Shown: positions 14,826 to 22,785 of the stretch, piece after piece
Numbering within the stretch: the stretch's first letter is position 1
Layout of the letters: every line of letters starts with the position of its first letter
Program-made: the position numbers and the translations under genes
From: a virus
DNA: 64,000 nt
Reading direction: 5' to 3' (one strand)
IMG/VR virus record: IMGVR_UViG_3300032240_001333
Span: 17,265 to 81,264 of that record
Notes under the pieces: model-generated
What the model saw: the letters and a program-made list of their open reading frames with translations, nothing else
Told to the model about the DNA's origin: nothing
The model's database searches: none

Positions 14826-16442
14826 ATGAGTTCATTTAAAGATATGTCTAAACTGAAGCGTATAGCTATCGCTACAGTTTTAGCATTGACGTTTGGTGCG
14901 TTATCAGCACTCCCGTCTAATGCAGCACACAATGCAGACACCTTATCACTTGATACTAATTCAACTACAATTATTGCTGGTGAAACAGCAACCGCAGTTG
15001 CATCTGTATCATTTTTGGCAACAAACTCAGGAGATACAATTACATTGACATCTTCTGTTGTTAGCTTACCTTCAGGTGCTGCACAATTGGCAGTTCTTTC
15101 TGTAAAGGAAACTACTAGTGCAGTTGTAACAGTATCAGCAGATAAATATACTGCAGATATTTCATCAACAACTAATAGTCTTACAGCAGTATCTGCTAAA
15201 TTAAACTTAAATCTTGTTGCTCCAAGCGTTGCTGGAACATACGTAATTAAGTTAACACCTACAGTAAAAGGTGGCGGAGGATCATTAAATTCATCTGCAG
15301 TCCTATGGTCAGTAGTAGTAACAGCAAAAGATGTTTATGCATCTGCTTCAACAACTACATCAATCATTAATTCAGGTGAAACAATTTCAGCAACTACTGA
15401 TGCAACAGTATATGCTTCAAAAACAGTATCTTCCGATGCTGCAGCAGTTATTGTTGTAACACAAAAAAATGCTGCTGGATCTTCTGTTGCAGAGTCATTA
15501 ACAGCAACTGTTTTAGGATCTGGTTTAGTTGGTGCTGGTTCAAACCATGCAACAATGTCAGCATTGGGTCGCTCAATTTCAGTTAAAGCTGGAGATTATA
15601 TTGGTGTATTTGCTGACGGTACTTCTGGTACTGGTGCAGTAACTATTACATCACAATCTGGTGTAGTACTAGCAACAGAAAAAATAACATTCTATGGTGA
15701 TGTTGCTAAGGTAGTAACTACTGTAAAGAAGCCTGTAATTGCTACAGGAACAACAACAGATGTTCTATCTGCAGTAGCATACGATGCTAATGGAGTTATT
15801 GTAGGTTCTGGAACTCTTACTGCAACATCTTCTGATCTAGCAGTAATTAGTAATTCAGCAACATCTGCTTCAATCGTAAATGGTGAAGCATTATTCCCTC
15901 TAACTGGTGTAAAAACTGGTGCTGCAGGTATTGTTGTAAAGAGCGGATCAATTTCTGCAGATACAGCAACTGTACGTGTAGAAGGAACTGCTGGTTCAGT
16001 TAAGTTAGCTTTTGATAAGGCTACATATGCTCCAGGAGAAGCAGCATTAATTACAGTTACAGTTCTTGATACTGTAGGATTAGTAATGTCTTCAAAGACA
16101 CAATCTAATCTATTTGCAGATGGTGGAATTGTTTCAAGTTATGCATTCTCATCAGGAGATACCCTTACTGCAGTATCTGTAACTACAGATGCTAATGGTG
16201 TAAAGACATACAAGGTATTTATGCCAGCAACAGAAGGTGCTGTTACAATTACAGCAAAAGGTGGAACATTGCTTCCAGTTGCATCTCGTGTAGATGTAAC
16301 CGCATCAGCAACAGTAGTAAACTCAGCAACAACTGCTCTTACTCAAATTGCTGCTTTGGCTGCTACCGTAACATCTCTTAAGACTTTAATTAATACCCTT
16401 ATGGCTATTATTTTAAAGATTCAAAAGAAAGTTAAGGCCTAA
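14826..16442 (+). CDS. Secreted surface-layer-like protein
   Basis: 538 residues. Signal peptide about 1-34 (KLKRIAIATVLALTFGALSALPSNAA). The mature protein is Ser/Thr/Ala/Val-rich with repeated beta domains (about 38-160, 165-290, 295-390, 395-490) like bacterial Ig or S-layer modules. The C-terminus is a hydrophobic helix ending LMAIILKIQKKVKA, like the anchors of S-layer-type proteins of small actinobacteria. No cysteines. Codons are less AT-biased than in neighbouring genes, suggesting origin from a host gene. Strong RBS (AAAGGAG), and a terminator follows, so it is highly expressed as its own unit. It may coat the infected cell or mimic a host receptor (inference). Confidence 0.72.
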   Translation: MSSFKDMSKLKRIAIATVLALTFGALSALPSNAAHNADTLSLDTNSTTIIAGETATAVASVSFLATNSGDTITLTSSVVSLPSGAAQLAVLSVKETTSAVVTVSADKYTADISSTTNSLTAVSAKLNLNLVAPSVAGTYVIKLTPTVKGGGGSLNSSAVLWSVVVTAKDVYASASTTTSIINSGETISATTDATVYASKTVSSDAAAVIVVTQKNAAGSSVAESLTATVLGSGLVGAGSNHATMSALGRSISVKAGDYIGVFADGTSGTGAVTITSQSGVVLATEKITFYGDVAKVVTTVKKPVIATGTTTDVLSAVAYDANGVIVGSGTLTATSSDLAVISNSATSASIVNGEALFPLTGVKTGAAGIVVKSGSISADTATVRVEGTAGSVKLAFDKATYAPGEAALITVTVLDTVGLVMSSKTQSNLFADGGIVSSYAFSSGDTLTAVSVTTDANGVKTYKVFMPATEGAVTITAKGGTLLPVASRVDVTASATVVNSATTALTQIAALAATVTSLKTLINTLMAIILKIQKKVKA

Positions 16443-16455
16443 ATAAATTAATATT

Positions 16456-16485
16456 GGGGCAAGGGAAACCTTGCCCCTTTATTTT
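16456..16485 (+). terminator. Rho-independent terminator
   Basis: Perfect stem GGGGCAAGG / CCTTGCCCC around a GAAA tetraloop, followed by TTTATTTTT. It ends the surface-protein transcript. Confidence 0.92.
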
Positions 16486-16505
16486 TAAAATGGTAAAATA
16501 GATTT

Positions 16506-16640
16506 ATGGACTACATAGAAGACCAAATTCGAGAAAAAATTTTGCAGGAAATTAAATATTTAGAATTACCACACGAATGGAAACCGCAGGAAGTAATTAG
16601 CTATATAGTAAATAAATTAAGTAGGGGGAATTATGGATAG
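16506..16640 (+). CDS. Small helical hypothetical protein
   Basis: 44 residues (IEDQIREKILQEIKYLELPHEWKPQEVISYIVNKL). Leaderless: TAAAAT (16494-16499) with a TGG extension ends six bases before the ATG, and TTGCCC lies 17 nt upstream, inside the terminator stem. It overlaps the next gene by 8 nt. Confidence 0.62.
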   Translation: MDYIEDQIREKILQEIKYLELPHEWKPQEVISYIVNKLSRGNYG

Positions 16641-16851
16641 TAAAAAAAGAAGTTTGTATAAGTCAATAACTTGGCCATTAGTACATATGGCATTTGTTGG
16701 TACATTAGTATATTTTTTTGAAAAAGTTATTACTGGTGAGGCACATTGGGAATATGCTGGGGGATTTGCAATAATTTATACATTATGTGAAATGTTAGGA
16801 TTTTTTTTACATGAAAGAGTTTGGGCAAGATTTGGGAAAGGAGTAGAGTGA
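16633..16851 (+). CDS. DUF2061-like membrane protein
   Basis: 72 residues with the DUF2061 pattern: KSITWPLVHMAFVGTLVYFF (TM1), a Gly-rich EYAGGFAIIYTLCEMLGFFL (TM2) and the closing HERVWARFG. Function of the family is unknown; members are common in aquatic bacteria and phages. GGGGG before the ATG acts as RBS. Confidence 0.78.
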   Translation: MDSKKRSLYKSITWPLVHMAFVGTLVYFFEKVITGEAHWEYAGGFAIIYTLCEMLGFFLHERVWARFGKGVE

Positions 16852-16994
16852 ACTTAGTAAGTAAAGCAGAAAATCCATTAGTACACAGCATGTGTGAAAA
16901 AGGAAATTGTGAAAATAAAGCAACTAGAATCATTAAAGATTTAAATGTTTACACATGGGTTTGTGAAAATTGTTATGGAATATATAGACCTTGA
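16848..16994 (+). CDS. Small zinc-ribbon protein, GTG start
   Basis: 48 residues with CEKGNCENKATR and WVCENCYGIYRP, four Cys in two knuckles. The GTG overlaps the previous stop (GTGA) and the stop overlaps the next TTG start, typical of the tightly packed genes here. Confidence 0.65.
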   Translation: MNLVSKAENPLVHSMCEKGNCENKATRIIKDLNVYTWVCENCYGIYRP

Positions 16995-17614
16995 TAAAAA
17001 ATATAAATAATAAAATTTATATAATTGAAAATTATATTTCTGAAGGTACTTCTAAATTTATAACAGACGTATATAATGAATCACTATATGATTCTCCAAG
17101 CTATCAAATTAAAGGCGGACCATCTTTAAAACCAGATGACGGATATACTTTTCAATGTGGTAAAACAATTGACCAATATAATGGAAATTTAAATCACGAT
17201 GTAGCAGTAGATATATTAACTATGATTTGTACATCAATGACTAAAACAATATCAGATTTTGCTGATAAGCAAATGGATATTAAAACTATGTTTTATGGAC
17301 TAATGCTTCCAGGATCTAAAAATGAACTGCATTCAGATAATTACTTAGAAATAAACAATGAGGATAGTCTTAGACAAAATTCAAAAGATGATTGGTCTGG
17401 ATTACTGTATTTAAATGATTCATATGAGGGTGGACTTTTAGAATTTCCTGAAGAGGAGTTTTCAATAAAACCTAAAATTGGTACATTTATATTTTTTAAA
17501 GGGGATCATAATTTACCCCATAGAGTTTCAGAAGTAACAGGCGGATCTAGAAATGTAATAATATCCTTTTTTTGGCCAAAAGAATACCGTGGTTTAGACA
17601 CTATTTTAGGCTAG
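16991..17614 (+). CDS. 2OG-Fe(II) oxygenase
   Basis: 207 residues from a TTG start. Ligands: H114 and D116 (ELHSDNYLE), H177 (NLPHRVS); R187 (GSRNVIISFFW) for 2-oxoglutarate. Core strands LLYLNDSYEGGLLEFPEE and IKPKIGTFIFFKG are well conserved. The N-terminus IKNINNKIYIIENYIS is the usual first strand of this phage group, supporting the TTG. Confidence 0.88.
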   Translation: MIKNINNKIYIIENYISEGTSKFITDVYNESLYDSPSYQIKGGPSLKPDDGYTFQCGKTIDQYNGNLNHDVAVDILTMICTSMTKTISDFADKQMDIKTMFYGLMLPGSKNELHSDNYLEINNEDSLRQNSKDDWSGLLYLNDSYEGGLLEFPEEEFSIKPKIGTFIFFKGDHNLPHRVSEVTGGSRNVIISFFWPKEYRGLDTILG

Positions 17615-17627
17615 TAATTTCTTAAAT

Positions 17628-17665
17628 GCTATAATAGACCTATAGATGGATTTCTAGACCCATCT
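17628..17665 (+). promoter_or_regulatory. Extended -10 promoter and 5' hairpin
   Basis: TGC-TATAAT (-10 at 17630-17635) is followed by a leader of about 50 nt with the hairpin AGATGG/CCATCT (17644-17665) and then a TAGGAG RBS for the gene at 17694. Confidence 0.6.
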
Positions 17666-17693
17666 AAATTAAACAACCTATAGGAGAAATAAA

Positions 17694-17894
17694 ATGTCAG
17701 ACGGTATTAATACAACAGGATTTACAGACCCAAAAGTTAACCCATCATCACCATGGGCAACAGAGTCTTACACAGAAGCACCAGCTTCTGCTTTTCCAGC
17801 AAAAGATATGTCATCACAAGGCAATGCAGGATTAAATGGAGAAGGATCTTCATCCGCTCTTCCAATTTCTGGCGCAGACGAATCGGATATGTAG
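17694..17894 (+). CDS. Small Ser/Ala-rich hypothetical protein
   Basis: 66 low-complexity residues with Pro, Ser and Gly (DPKVNPSSPWATESYTEAPASAFPAKDMSSQGNAGLNGEG). Disordered, acidic. The PAKDMSSQGN segment recurs as SDKDMSAQGQ in the next gene, so the two may share an origin. First gene of a run of five tiny genes. Confidence 0.62.
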   Translation: MSDGINTTGFTDPKVNPSSPWATESYTEAPASAFPAKDMSSQGNAGLNGEGSSSALPISGADESDM

Positions 17895-17896
17895 TT

Positions 17897-18052
17897 ATGT
17901 GTGAAATGTGTGGATGCGGTAGCCAAGAATTTATGGGCGTACCATTAAAATCATTTTCAGATAAAGATATGTCGGCTCAAGGACAATCTGGAACAACTAA
18001 TACAATGGTTAATTCTATTGAATCAATGAGAGAATTTGGAGCAGGAAAATAA
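17897..18052 (+). CDS. Small Cys-motif hypothetical protein
   Basis: 51 residues starting MCEMCGCGSQEF, a CxxCxC metal-binding-like knot, followed by a disordered tail with SDKDMSAQGQSG. It sits 2 nt after the preceding stop and its own stop overlaps the next ATG. Unrecognised. Confidence 0.6.
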   Translation: MCEMCGCGSQEFMGVPLKSFSDKDMSAQGQSGTTNTMVNSIESMREFGAGK

Positions 18053-18192
18053 TGTCAGATACAAATGTAACTGGAGAAGCTCAGGTTATCAGATCGGGAA
18101 ATATGTTTTCAACTGATTCACAAGATACCCTTGGAACTCAAATGGAAATGCCTTTAACTGCAGCACCTGAAGTAGAAATTAATAACAAGTAA
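18052..18192 (+). CDS. Small hypothetical protein
   Basis: 46 residues, disordered and uncharged (MSDTNVTGEAQVIRSGNMFSTDSQDTLGTQMEMP). Overlapping TAATG junctions at both ends are the main evidence that it is translated. Confidence 0.55.
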   Translation: MSDTNVTGEAQVIRSGNMFSTDSQDTLGTQMEMPLTAAPEVEINNK

Positions 18193-18422
18193 TGTCATCA
18201 TTTAAAAAAGATGACGGTACTGGAATGCAAGCACCAGCCGAAACTGGAGCAGCAGGAGCAGTTAGTTCTTCTCAAGTTGGACGAAAAAATCCATCACAAG
18301 GAAAACTTAGATCAGGAATTAATGATCAAAGATCAATGACAAGAATTGATCGTAATAAACATGGTATTCGTAGAGAAACAAATCTAGGTGCCAAAAAAAC
18401 AGGTAGACCAAAGAAAGTATAG
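18192..18422 (+). CDS. Small basic disordered protein
   Basis: 76 residues: a Gly/Ala N-terminal half (GTGMQAPAETGAAGAVSSSQVG) and a strongly basic end (RNKHGIRRETNLGAKKTGRPKKV) with an AT-hook-like GRPKK. It might bind DNA non-specifically. Coupled to the gene before it by TAATG. Confidence 0.58.
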   Translation: MSSFKKDDGTGMQAPAETGAAGAVSSSQVGRKNPSQGKLRSGINDQRSMTRIDRNKHGIRRETNLGAKKTGRPKKV

Positions 18423-18425
18423 TTT

Positions 18426-18527
18426 ATGTGCACAAAATCAATATCTAGTTCTTCGGAGCTAGATATTGACATTTTAAATACCATAGACGATCAAATAGAT
18501 AAAGCCGAAAGTACGGGATTAATTTAA
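18426..18527 (+). CDS. Possible tiny protein
   Basis: 33 residues (MCTKSISSSSELDIDILNTIDDQIDKAESTGLI), acidic and helical at the end. It starts 3 nt after the preceding stop and ends 5 nt before the next gene. An inverted repeat (CTAGTTCTTCGGAGCTAG) lies inside it. Weak evidence. Confidence 0.4.
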   Translation: MCTKSISSSSELDIDILNTIDDQIDKAESTGLI

Positions 18528-18532
18528 TAATT

Positions 18533-19327
18533 ATGAATACAATAACTACTATTGATTTTCCTGGATATGATGAAATAAAAAATAATTTTAAAAAATACAA
18601 AGAAATATTTATTAATAATAAAATAATAGCATTTCGAAATGCAAATATTGATTTTAATATGCAAACCAAAATAATGCATTTATTTGGAGATAATTTAGGA
18701 TGGTATCCTAATTCAAATAATCCAGAATCATCTGATTATATAGAAGATCATCATAAACATATGAATAATAATAATACTAATAAAAAAGATAGTATTATGT
18801 TAGCTTGGCATCAAGAACATGTTGCTACTACTGGCAAGCCATTAGTAAGTGGATTATGGAATATGACTTTATTTAACTGTAACCCAGACACTGGAAAAAC
18901 TTATTTTATAGATATGTCAAAGTTTTATTATTCTTTATTAAAAGAAGATCAATTATTTTTAGATAAATGTAAAGCAATGGTTAACATAGAAGATTCATTT
19001 TTTATATACGATGTAGTTTCAAACCATTGGATAACAAATGAAAAAGTATTAAGAACATATTTTGATGATGAAATAGTAGAATTAATTGAATTTGATTCAA
19101 AAGAGCCATCAGAAATAGAAAAAAATAAATTTAATTATTTATCTAAATATATTTCTAATGAAATTAATTTTAATGAAGATATAAAAATGCAACATATATG
19201 GCAACAAGGAGACTTATTAGTTCCTGATTTATTTAAATTAGCACATGCAGTAAGTGGTGGATTTAATAAAAATGAAAGAAAGCTAGAAGGAATGTTTGGT
19301 AAGTTAGAACCTTGGGGTAAAGGTTAA
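18533..19327 (+). CDS. TauD/TfdA-like 2OG-Fe(II) dioxygenase
   Basis: 264 residues, different from the prolyl-hydroxylase-like group. It has the TauD layout: IIAFRNANID (start strand), WHQEH with ligands H93 and E95 (HxE), GLWNMTLFNCNPDTGKTYFIDM, then the distal QGDLLVPDLFKLAHAV (H238) and an Arg at 249. TauD-type enzymes usually act on small molecules or amino acids. HxE in place of HxD is unusual. The gene is convergent with the oxygenase at 19324, with overlapping stops. Confidence 0.75.
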   Translation: MNTITTIDFPGYDEIKNNFKKYKEIFINNKIIAFRNANIDFNMQTKIMHLFGDNLGWYPNSNNPESSDYIEDHHKHMNNNNTNKKDSIMLAWHQEHVATTGKPLVSGLWNMTLFNCNPDTGKTYFIDMSKFYYSLLKEDQLFLDKCKAMVNIEDSFFIYDVVSNHWITNEKVLRTYFDDEIVELIEFDSKEPSEIEKNKFNYLSKYISNEINFNEDIKMQHIWQQGDLLVPDLFKLAHAVSGGFNKNERKLEGMFGKLEPWGKG

Positions 19328-19887
19328 TAATTTAAAGCATAGTCTTTATCATTAGTTAACCAAAATAAAACTGCATATCTTGTACTAGATATTTTTTTAA
19401 TACAATGATCATACTCTGGTTCAGTAGAAGGCCAGCAGACCAAGTCTCCCTTTATAGATTTATATTTATAATTAAAATATGGGAAATATAGTTCGCCATC
19501 TTTTATTGTATCATTTAAATAAATAGCACAACTATATTTAAATTGAGTATTATTGCCATTATCGCTATCATTATGCATATCCAAATGAGAACCATCTGAT
19601 TGTTTGGCCAGCCAAAAAGAATTAATATATAATTCATCATTATAATTAAATTCATTTTTTACTTTATTGATTACTTTATTAAAATATTCAATAATTAAAT
19701 CTTTTATTTCATCAATTCCCTCTAAATACTCTATAGACTCTTTATGGTATTTATCCTTACCAAATAACAATATTCTATATTTATCATCTTGATAAGAAAC
19801 AAATTTATTTAAATTATTATCTATATAATTAATTATTAAATCTGCGGACCGATCATCGATAAAATTATTAAATATTTTAATATTCAT
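19324..19887 (-). CDS. 2OG-Fe(II) oxygenase
   Basis: 187 residues. Ligand region HLDMHNDSD (H101/D103 or H105/D107), core AIYLNDTIKDGELYFP, distal H161 (DHCIKK) and R170 (SSTRYAVLFW). One of few genes on this strand in the region. Leaderless: TGA-TATAAT (19899-19894) ends six bases before the ATG. Confidence 0.85.
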   Translation of the reverse strand: MNIKIFNNFIDDRSADLIINYIDNNLNKFVSYQDDKYRILLFGKDKYHKESIEYLEGIDEIKDLIIEYFNKVINKVKNEFNYNDELYINSFWLAKQSDGSHLDMHNDSDNGNNTQFKYSCAIYLNDTIKDGELYFPYFNYKYKSIKGDLVCWPSTEPEYDHCIKKISSTRYAVLFWLTNDKDYALNY

Positions 19888-19920
19888 TATTATATTATAT
19901 CATTTATGCTATAATATAAT
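19888..19920. promoter_or_regulatory. Back-to-back divergent leaderless promoters
   Basis: Thirty-three bases separate two divergent start codons. Leftward: TATAAT at 19899-19894 with TGA extension. Rightward: TATAAT at 19910-19915 with TGC extension (19907-19909). The two extended -10 elements are four bases apart, so two RNA polymerases could not bind at once. Confidence 0.72.
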
Positions 19921-20478
19921 GTGAACAAAAAAGAGTTAATTCCAGGCGTAGTCGTATATTCAGATATTAACGATAATTTAAATTTTATTGATTTTATTAT
20001 AAATAGTAATCTTTTATGGCAGCAGTCCCTATCAGTTATAAATAATGAAGAGGTTTATGATGATAAAAGAACAAGCAAATATATATATATTCCTCATGAA
20101 CAAGAAAGCAATAATAGTATTCAAGAAAATTTGAGACAAAAAATTATAAATTTTTCTAAAGAAGCTGAAGAAGACTACAAGAATGAATATGAAATTCAAA
20201 CAAAATTTCATGATGGATATTCTATATTAAAATATGAAAAAGGAGATAAATGTGCTGAGCATATTGATAATAATGAAATTAATCCTAGAACGATTTCTAC
20301 TGTGTGGTATTTAAATGAAGACTATAAAGGCGGGGAAATATACTTTCCTAGATTCAATTTAAAATATAAACCTTTAAAAAATGAATTATTAATATTTCCA
20401 TCATTTTATGTGTATAACCACGAAGTATTGCCAGTTACAGAGGGAACAAGATATTCCATTGTAAGCTGGTTAAATTGA
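19921..20478 (+). CDS. 2OG-Fe(II) oxygenase, GTG start
   Basis: 185 residues. H114 and D116 (CAEHIDNN), WYLNEDYKGGEIYFPRFNLKYKPLKNELLIFPS core, H167 (VYNHEVL) and R177 (GTRYSIVSWLN). Leaderless GTG directly behind TATAAT. Paired divergently with the oxygenase at 19324; the two share the FPxFNxKYK block and may be paralogues. Confidence 0.87.
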   Translation: MNKKELIPGVVVYSDINDNLNFIDFIINSNLLWQQSLSVINNEEVYDDKRTSKYIYIPHEQESNNSIQENLRQKIINFSKEAEEDYKNEYEIQTKFHDGYSILKYEKGDKCAEHIDNNEINPRTISTVWYLNEDYKGGEIYFPRFNLKYKPLKNELLIFPSFYVYNHEVLPVTEGTRYSIVSWLN

Positions 20479-20513
20479 TTGACTAATCTGGTATAATATT
20501 ATACAATTACTAG

Positions 20514-20636
20514 ATGTTAAATAAAATCATATGTAAAATATGGGGGCACCCCATTTTTAGAGCAACCTCATGTCCATTTACAATGATGAATTATCTTGTA
20601 TGTGATAAATGTGGTTATATGAAAGTGGTGAGATAA
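20514..20636 (+). CDS. Small zinc-finger protein
   Basis: 40 residues: MLNKIICKIWGHP, then a Cys in TSCPFT, and CDKCGYMKVV, forming a split zinc knuckle. A TATAAT box at 20492-20497 serves the unit. The stop overlaps the next start (TAATG). Confidence 0.6.
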   Translation: MLNKIICKIWGHPIFRATSCPFTMMNYLVCDKCGYMKVVR

Positions 20637-20764
20637 TGAAGATTGTATTATTTATAGGTTTAGCAATAGCAATAACTATTGGAATATTTAATTTAATATA
20701 TAAAAATGTTTTAAAAGACTATCAAACATTAGATTTAACTGGTAAGTCTTGGGAAGAGGAATGA
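20636..20764 (+). CDS. Small single-pass membrane protein
   Basis: 42 residues with one TM helix (about 3-21, IVLFIGLAIAITIGIFNLI) and a short charged tail ending KSWEEE. Overlaps both neighbours (TAATG at the start, ATGA at the end). Function unknown. Confidence 0.62.
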   Translation: MKIVLFIGLAIAITIGIFNLIYKNVLKDYQTLDLTGKSWEEE

Positions 20765-20991
20765 GAAAACTCCTTGATGGCAAAATAGTTAATTCTTACT
20801 TTGACCCAATAGATTTAACTATTCATACCAAAGCCCCAGGCAAATGGAAACTAATTGATATGGAAACTGGTCAGGAATATATAGGATCGGATACAATGAC
20901 TCAATACGGAATGTGGATCAGAGTTAAAGAGGCGGCAACACCAGGAAACATGGATATAGTAAAAGCTAAATATGGTAAGGATTGGTCATAA
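20761..20991 (+). CDS. Small beta-rich hypothetical protein
   Basis: 76 residues (MRKLLDGKIVNSYFDPIDLTIHTKAPGKWKLIDMETGQEYIGSD). The ATG at 20761 follows AGAGGA and overlaps the previous stop, better than an upstream TTG. Likely a small beta-barrel; no family recognised. Confidence 0.65.
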   Translation: MRKLLDGKIVNSYFDPIDLTIHTKAPGKWKLIDMETGQEYIGSDTMTQYGMWIRVKEAATPGNMDIVKAKYGKDWS

Positions 20992-21152
20992 TGGGATTAA
21001 AGTTTAGAAGCCCAATATATTGGGAATATAAATTCAATGGTTCGGTAAATAAACTCTGTTATACCTGTGGTGTTAGATATACGACTACCTTTAAAAAGAT
21101 AGAGAAAAAAAAAGATAAATGCCCATATTGCAAATATAGAGAGGCAATCTAA
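20991..21152 (+). CDS. Zinc-ribbon protein
   Basis: 53 residues with CYTCGVRYTTTFKK and CPYCKYREAI: two CxxC knuckles about 20 residues apart, rich in Lys between. Resembles rubredoxin-like or transcription-factor zinc ribbons. Coupled to the previous gene by TAATG. Confidence 0.72.
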   Translation: MGLKFRSPIYWEYKFNGSVNKLCYTCGVRYTTTFKKIEKKKDKCPYCKYREAI

Positions 21153-21262
21153 TTAAACAGGATTATCCAGAAGAATATACTAATCCTGGATTTAGCATAG
21201 CCAAATGGTCAGACGATGACGATTGGCATCCAATAACTCCATTTAGAGGAAAACTAAGATGA
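21152..21262 (+). CDS. Possible tiny protein with ATT start
   Basis: An open frame of 36 codons (KQDYPEEYTNPGFSIAKWSDDDDWHPITPFRGKLR) fills the gap between two genes exactly and has coding-like composition, but no ATG, GTG or TTG. An in-frame stop lies at 21137-21139. The only start in the right place is ATT at 21152, overlapping the previous stop. It could also be a decayed gene or need frameshifting. Confidence 0.35.
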   Translation: MKQDYPEEYTNPGFSIAKWSDDDDWHPITPFRGKLR

Positions 21263-22077
21263 ATTCTAGTAGATTTGTTTTACATGGTTATACAATAAAC
21301 CCGATAACAGAAGCTAAAACTTTACATAGTATAATCAATGGTTTATGTTCATATGAATATAAAATAAGCCATATTTGCGATTTTGATCCAAATAGAGTAA
21401 AAAAACATATAAATTATTTAGGTTCACCTATTAGTGTTGCTAAAATTGAAAAAATTCAAGATAATGATAAAACAGGTTTAATTGCAACTCAATTTTTAAC
21501 CAATGGATATTTTACAATAAAAATATGGGAAAATATAACTCCATCACTAGTGCGATTTGATTTATATTTAGATGAAAAATTAGATGATATTGATTTAATA
21601 CTAGACCACCTAACATCTCCTGCTATACCTGATGATGGATTAGGTTTATTTGATTATACATATTCACTGACCCATGATCAATTTCATAAGCATCCTTTGC
21701 AAAAATATGATAAGAAAATGTCTTCTTATTTTATTAATGATAAGATTAAATATGAGGACGATGAAATAAATTGGTCAATTACTTTAAATGAGTTGGATAA
21801 AATAGAATGTCATTTTTGTAGTAATGCTGCCACACAATGGATTATAATTAGCCCACCTTGGTTAAAAGAAGGTGAATTTGGCGAAGATTATAACTTTATA
21901 ACTGTAACTGTTTGTTCCAATTGTGTTTCTAGGGGAAGAAAAGGAGAAATTATAAAAATTAAAAAAGATAATATGAAAATTATTACTACTTCAGATTTAA
22001 ATTATTTAAAAGTAACAGAAATAGATGAATTTGGAAATAAATATACTAGAAATGATCCACAAGATAATCATGAATGA
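21259..22077 (+). CDS. Hypothetical protein with zinc finger; distant SpeD-like N-terminus?
   Basis: 272 residues. Residues about 1-120 (LHGYTINPITEAKTLHSIINGL through GYFTIKIWENITPSLVRFDLYL) weakly recall the S-adenosylmethionine decarboxylase fold, but the Ser-His that forms the pyruvoyl group is not evident, so activity is doubtful. Residues about 180-220 hold a zinc pair CHFCSNAAT and CSNCVSRG. It overlaps neighbours on both sides. The fold suggestion is tentative. Confidence 0.5.
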   Translation: MNSSRFVLHGYTINPITEAKTLHSIINGLCSYEYKISHICDFDPNRVKKHINYLGSPISVAKIEKIQDNDKTGLIATQFLTNGYFTIKIWENITPSLVRFDLYLDEKLDDIDLILDHLTSPAIPDDGLGLFDYTYSLTHDQFHKHPLQKYDKKMSSYFINDKIKYEDDEINWSITLNELDKIECHFCSNAATQWIIISPPWLKEGEFGEDYNFITVTVCSNCVSRGRKGEIIKIKKDNMKIITTSDLNYLKVTEIDEFGNKYTRNDPQDNHE

Positions 22078-22240
22078 ATTTGATGGATATTGCAAATATT
22101 GTGAAATGGTTGTAAGAGGTAAAACTACAGCAATCAATACCCTGGAATCTGGTAATTACCTATATATAGGAGAATGCCTAATATGCCTATATGAGATCAG
22201 AAAAATAGTTGCAAAAGCTAAACAAATTATAGTTGACTAG
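22070..22240 (+). CDS. Small zinc-finger protein
   Basis: 56 residues: CKYCEMVVRGKTTAI and CLICLYEIRKI, two CxxC knuckles. The start at 22070 overlaps the previous gene by 8 nt; a longer in-frame start exists but lies fully inside that gene. Confidence 0.68.
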   Translation: MNEFDGYCKYCEMVVRGKTTAINTLESGNYLYIGECLICLYEIRKIVAKAKQIIVD

Positions 22241-22311
22241 AATATATATATAATATATACTATATACATCCCAATTAGTGCAAGCGAAAAGTGAAGCGGA
22301 AAAGAGAACAA

Positions 22312-22593
22312 ATGAACATATTTAGGCAATTTCGCCTTAAGAAGGCTATTGGCCAGATAATGAATGAGCATGAAGAATTATTTAAACAATTAGCAGAGGC
22401 GGAGAAACAACCAATTACCAATTTAACATGGCAAGATGATGATGGGCTATATAGGGCATGGTCCTATAATAAAAAGCAAAATAGATACTATTTCAATGAT
22501 ATTGGTGATGAGATGTTTTTGAAAGTATGGGAGTATATATTTAAAGATGGCGGGGAAGATGAATTATCTAAAGGAAGGCTGGTAGAGTTATGA
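22312..22593 (+). CDS. Hypothetical protein
   Basis: 93 residues: a basic helical start (NIFRQFRLKKAIGQIMNEHEELFKQLAEAEKQ) and a Trp/Tyr-rich second half (LTWQDDDGLYRAWSYNKKQNRYYFND). A GTG at 22291 is an alternative start. The stop overlaps the next ATG. No family recognised. Confidence 0.62.
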   Translation: MNIFRQFRLKKAIGQIMNEHEELFKQLAEAEKQPITNLTWQDDDGLYRAWSYNKKQNRYYFNDIGDEMFLKVWEYIFKDGGEDELSKGRLVEL

Positions 22594-22772
22594 GTTATAT
22601 ATTTTTGATGGCTATTACATGGTTAATAACTAGGTTATATTACACAGGAAAGCTGGAAAAAATTCTAGGCAATTCAAATCTCATAGAGACTAAATGCGAT
22701 AGATGCTCCAATATCCTGTATTTAACCCAAGAGAACATTAGAGCAGTAAATTACTGCAATGGCTGCAAATAG
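22590..22772 (+). CDS. Membrane-anchored zinc-finger protein
   Basis: 60 residues: N-terminal hydrophobic helix (SYIFLMAITWLITRLYY) then CDRCSNILYL and YCNGCK, a full four-Cys zinc ribbon at the C-terminus. Such a TM plus ribbon layout suggests a membrane-tethered adaptor. Function unknown. Confidence 0.65.
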   Translation: MSYIFLMAITWLITRLYYTGKLEKILGNSNLIETKCDRCSNILYLTQENIRAVNYCNGCK

Positions 22773-22785
22773 GACGGGGAAAGCG

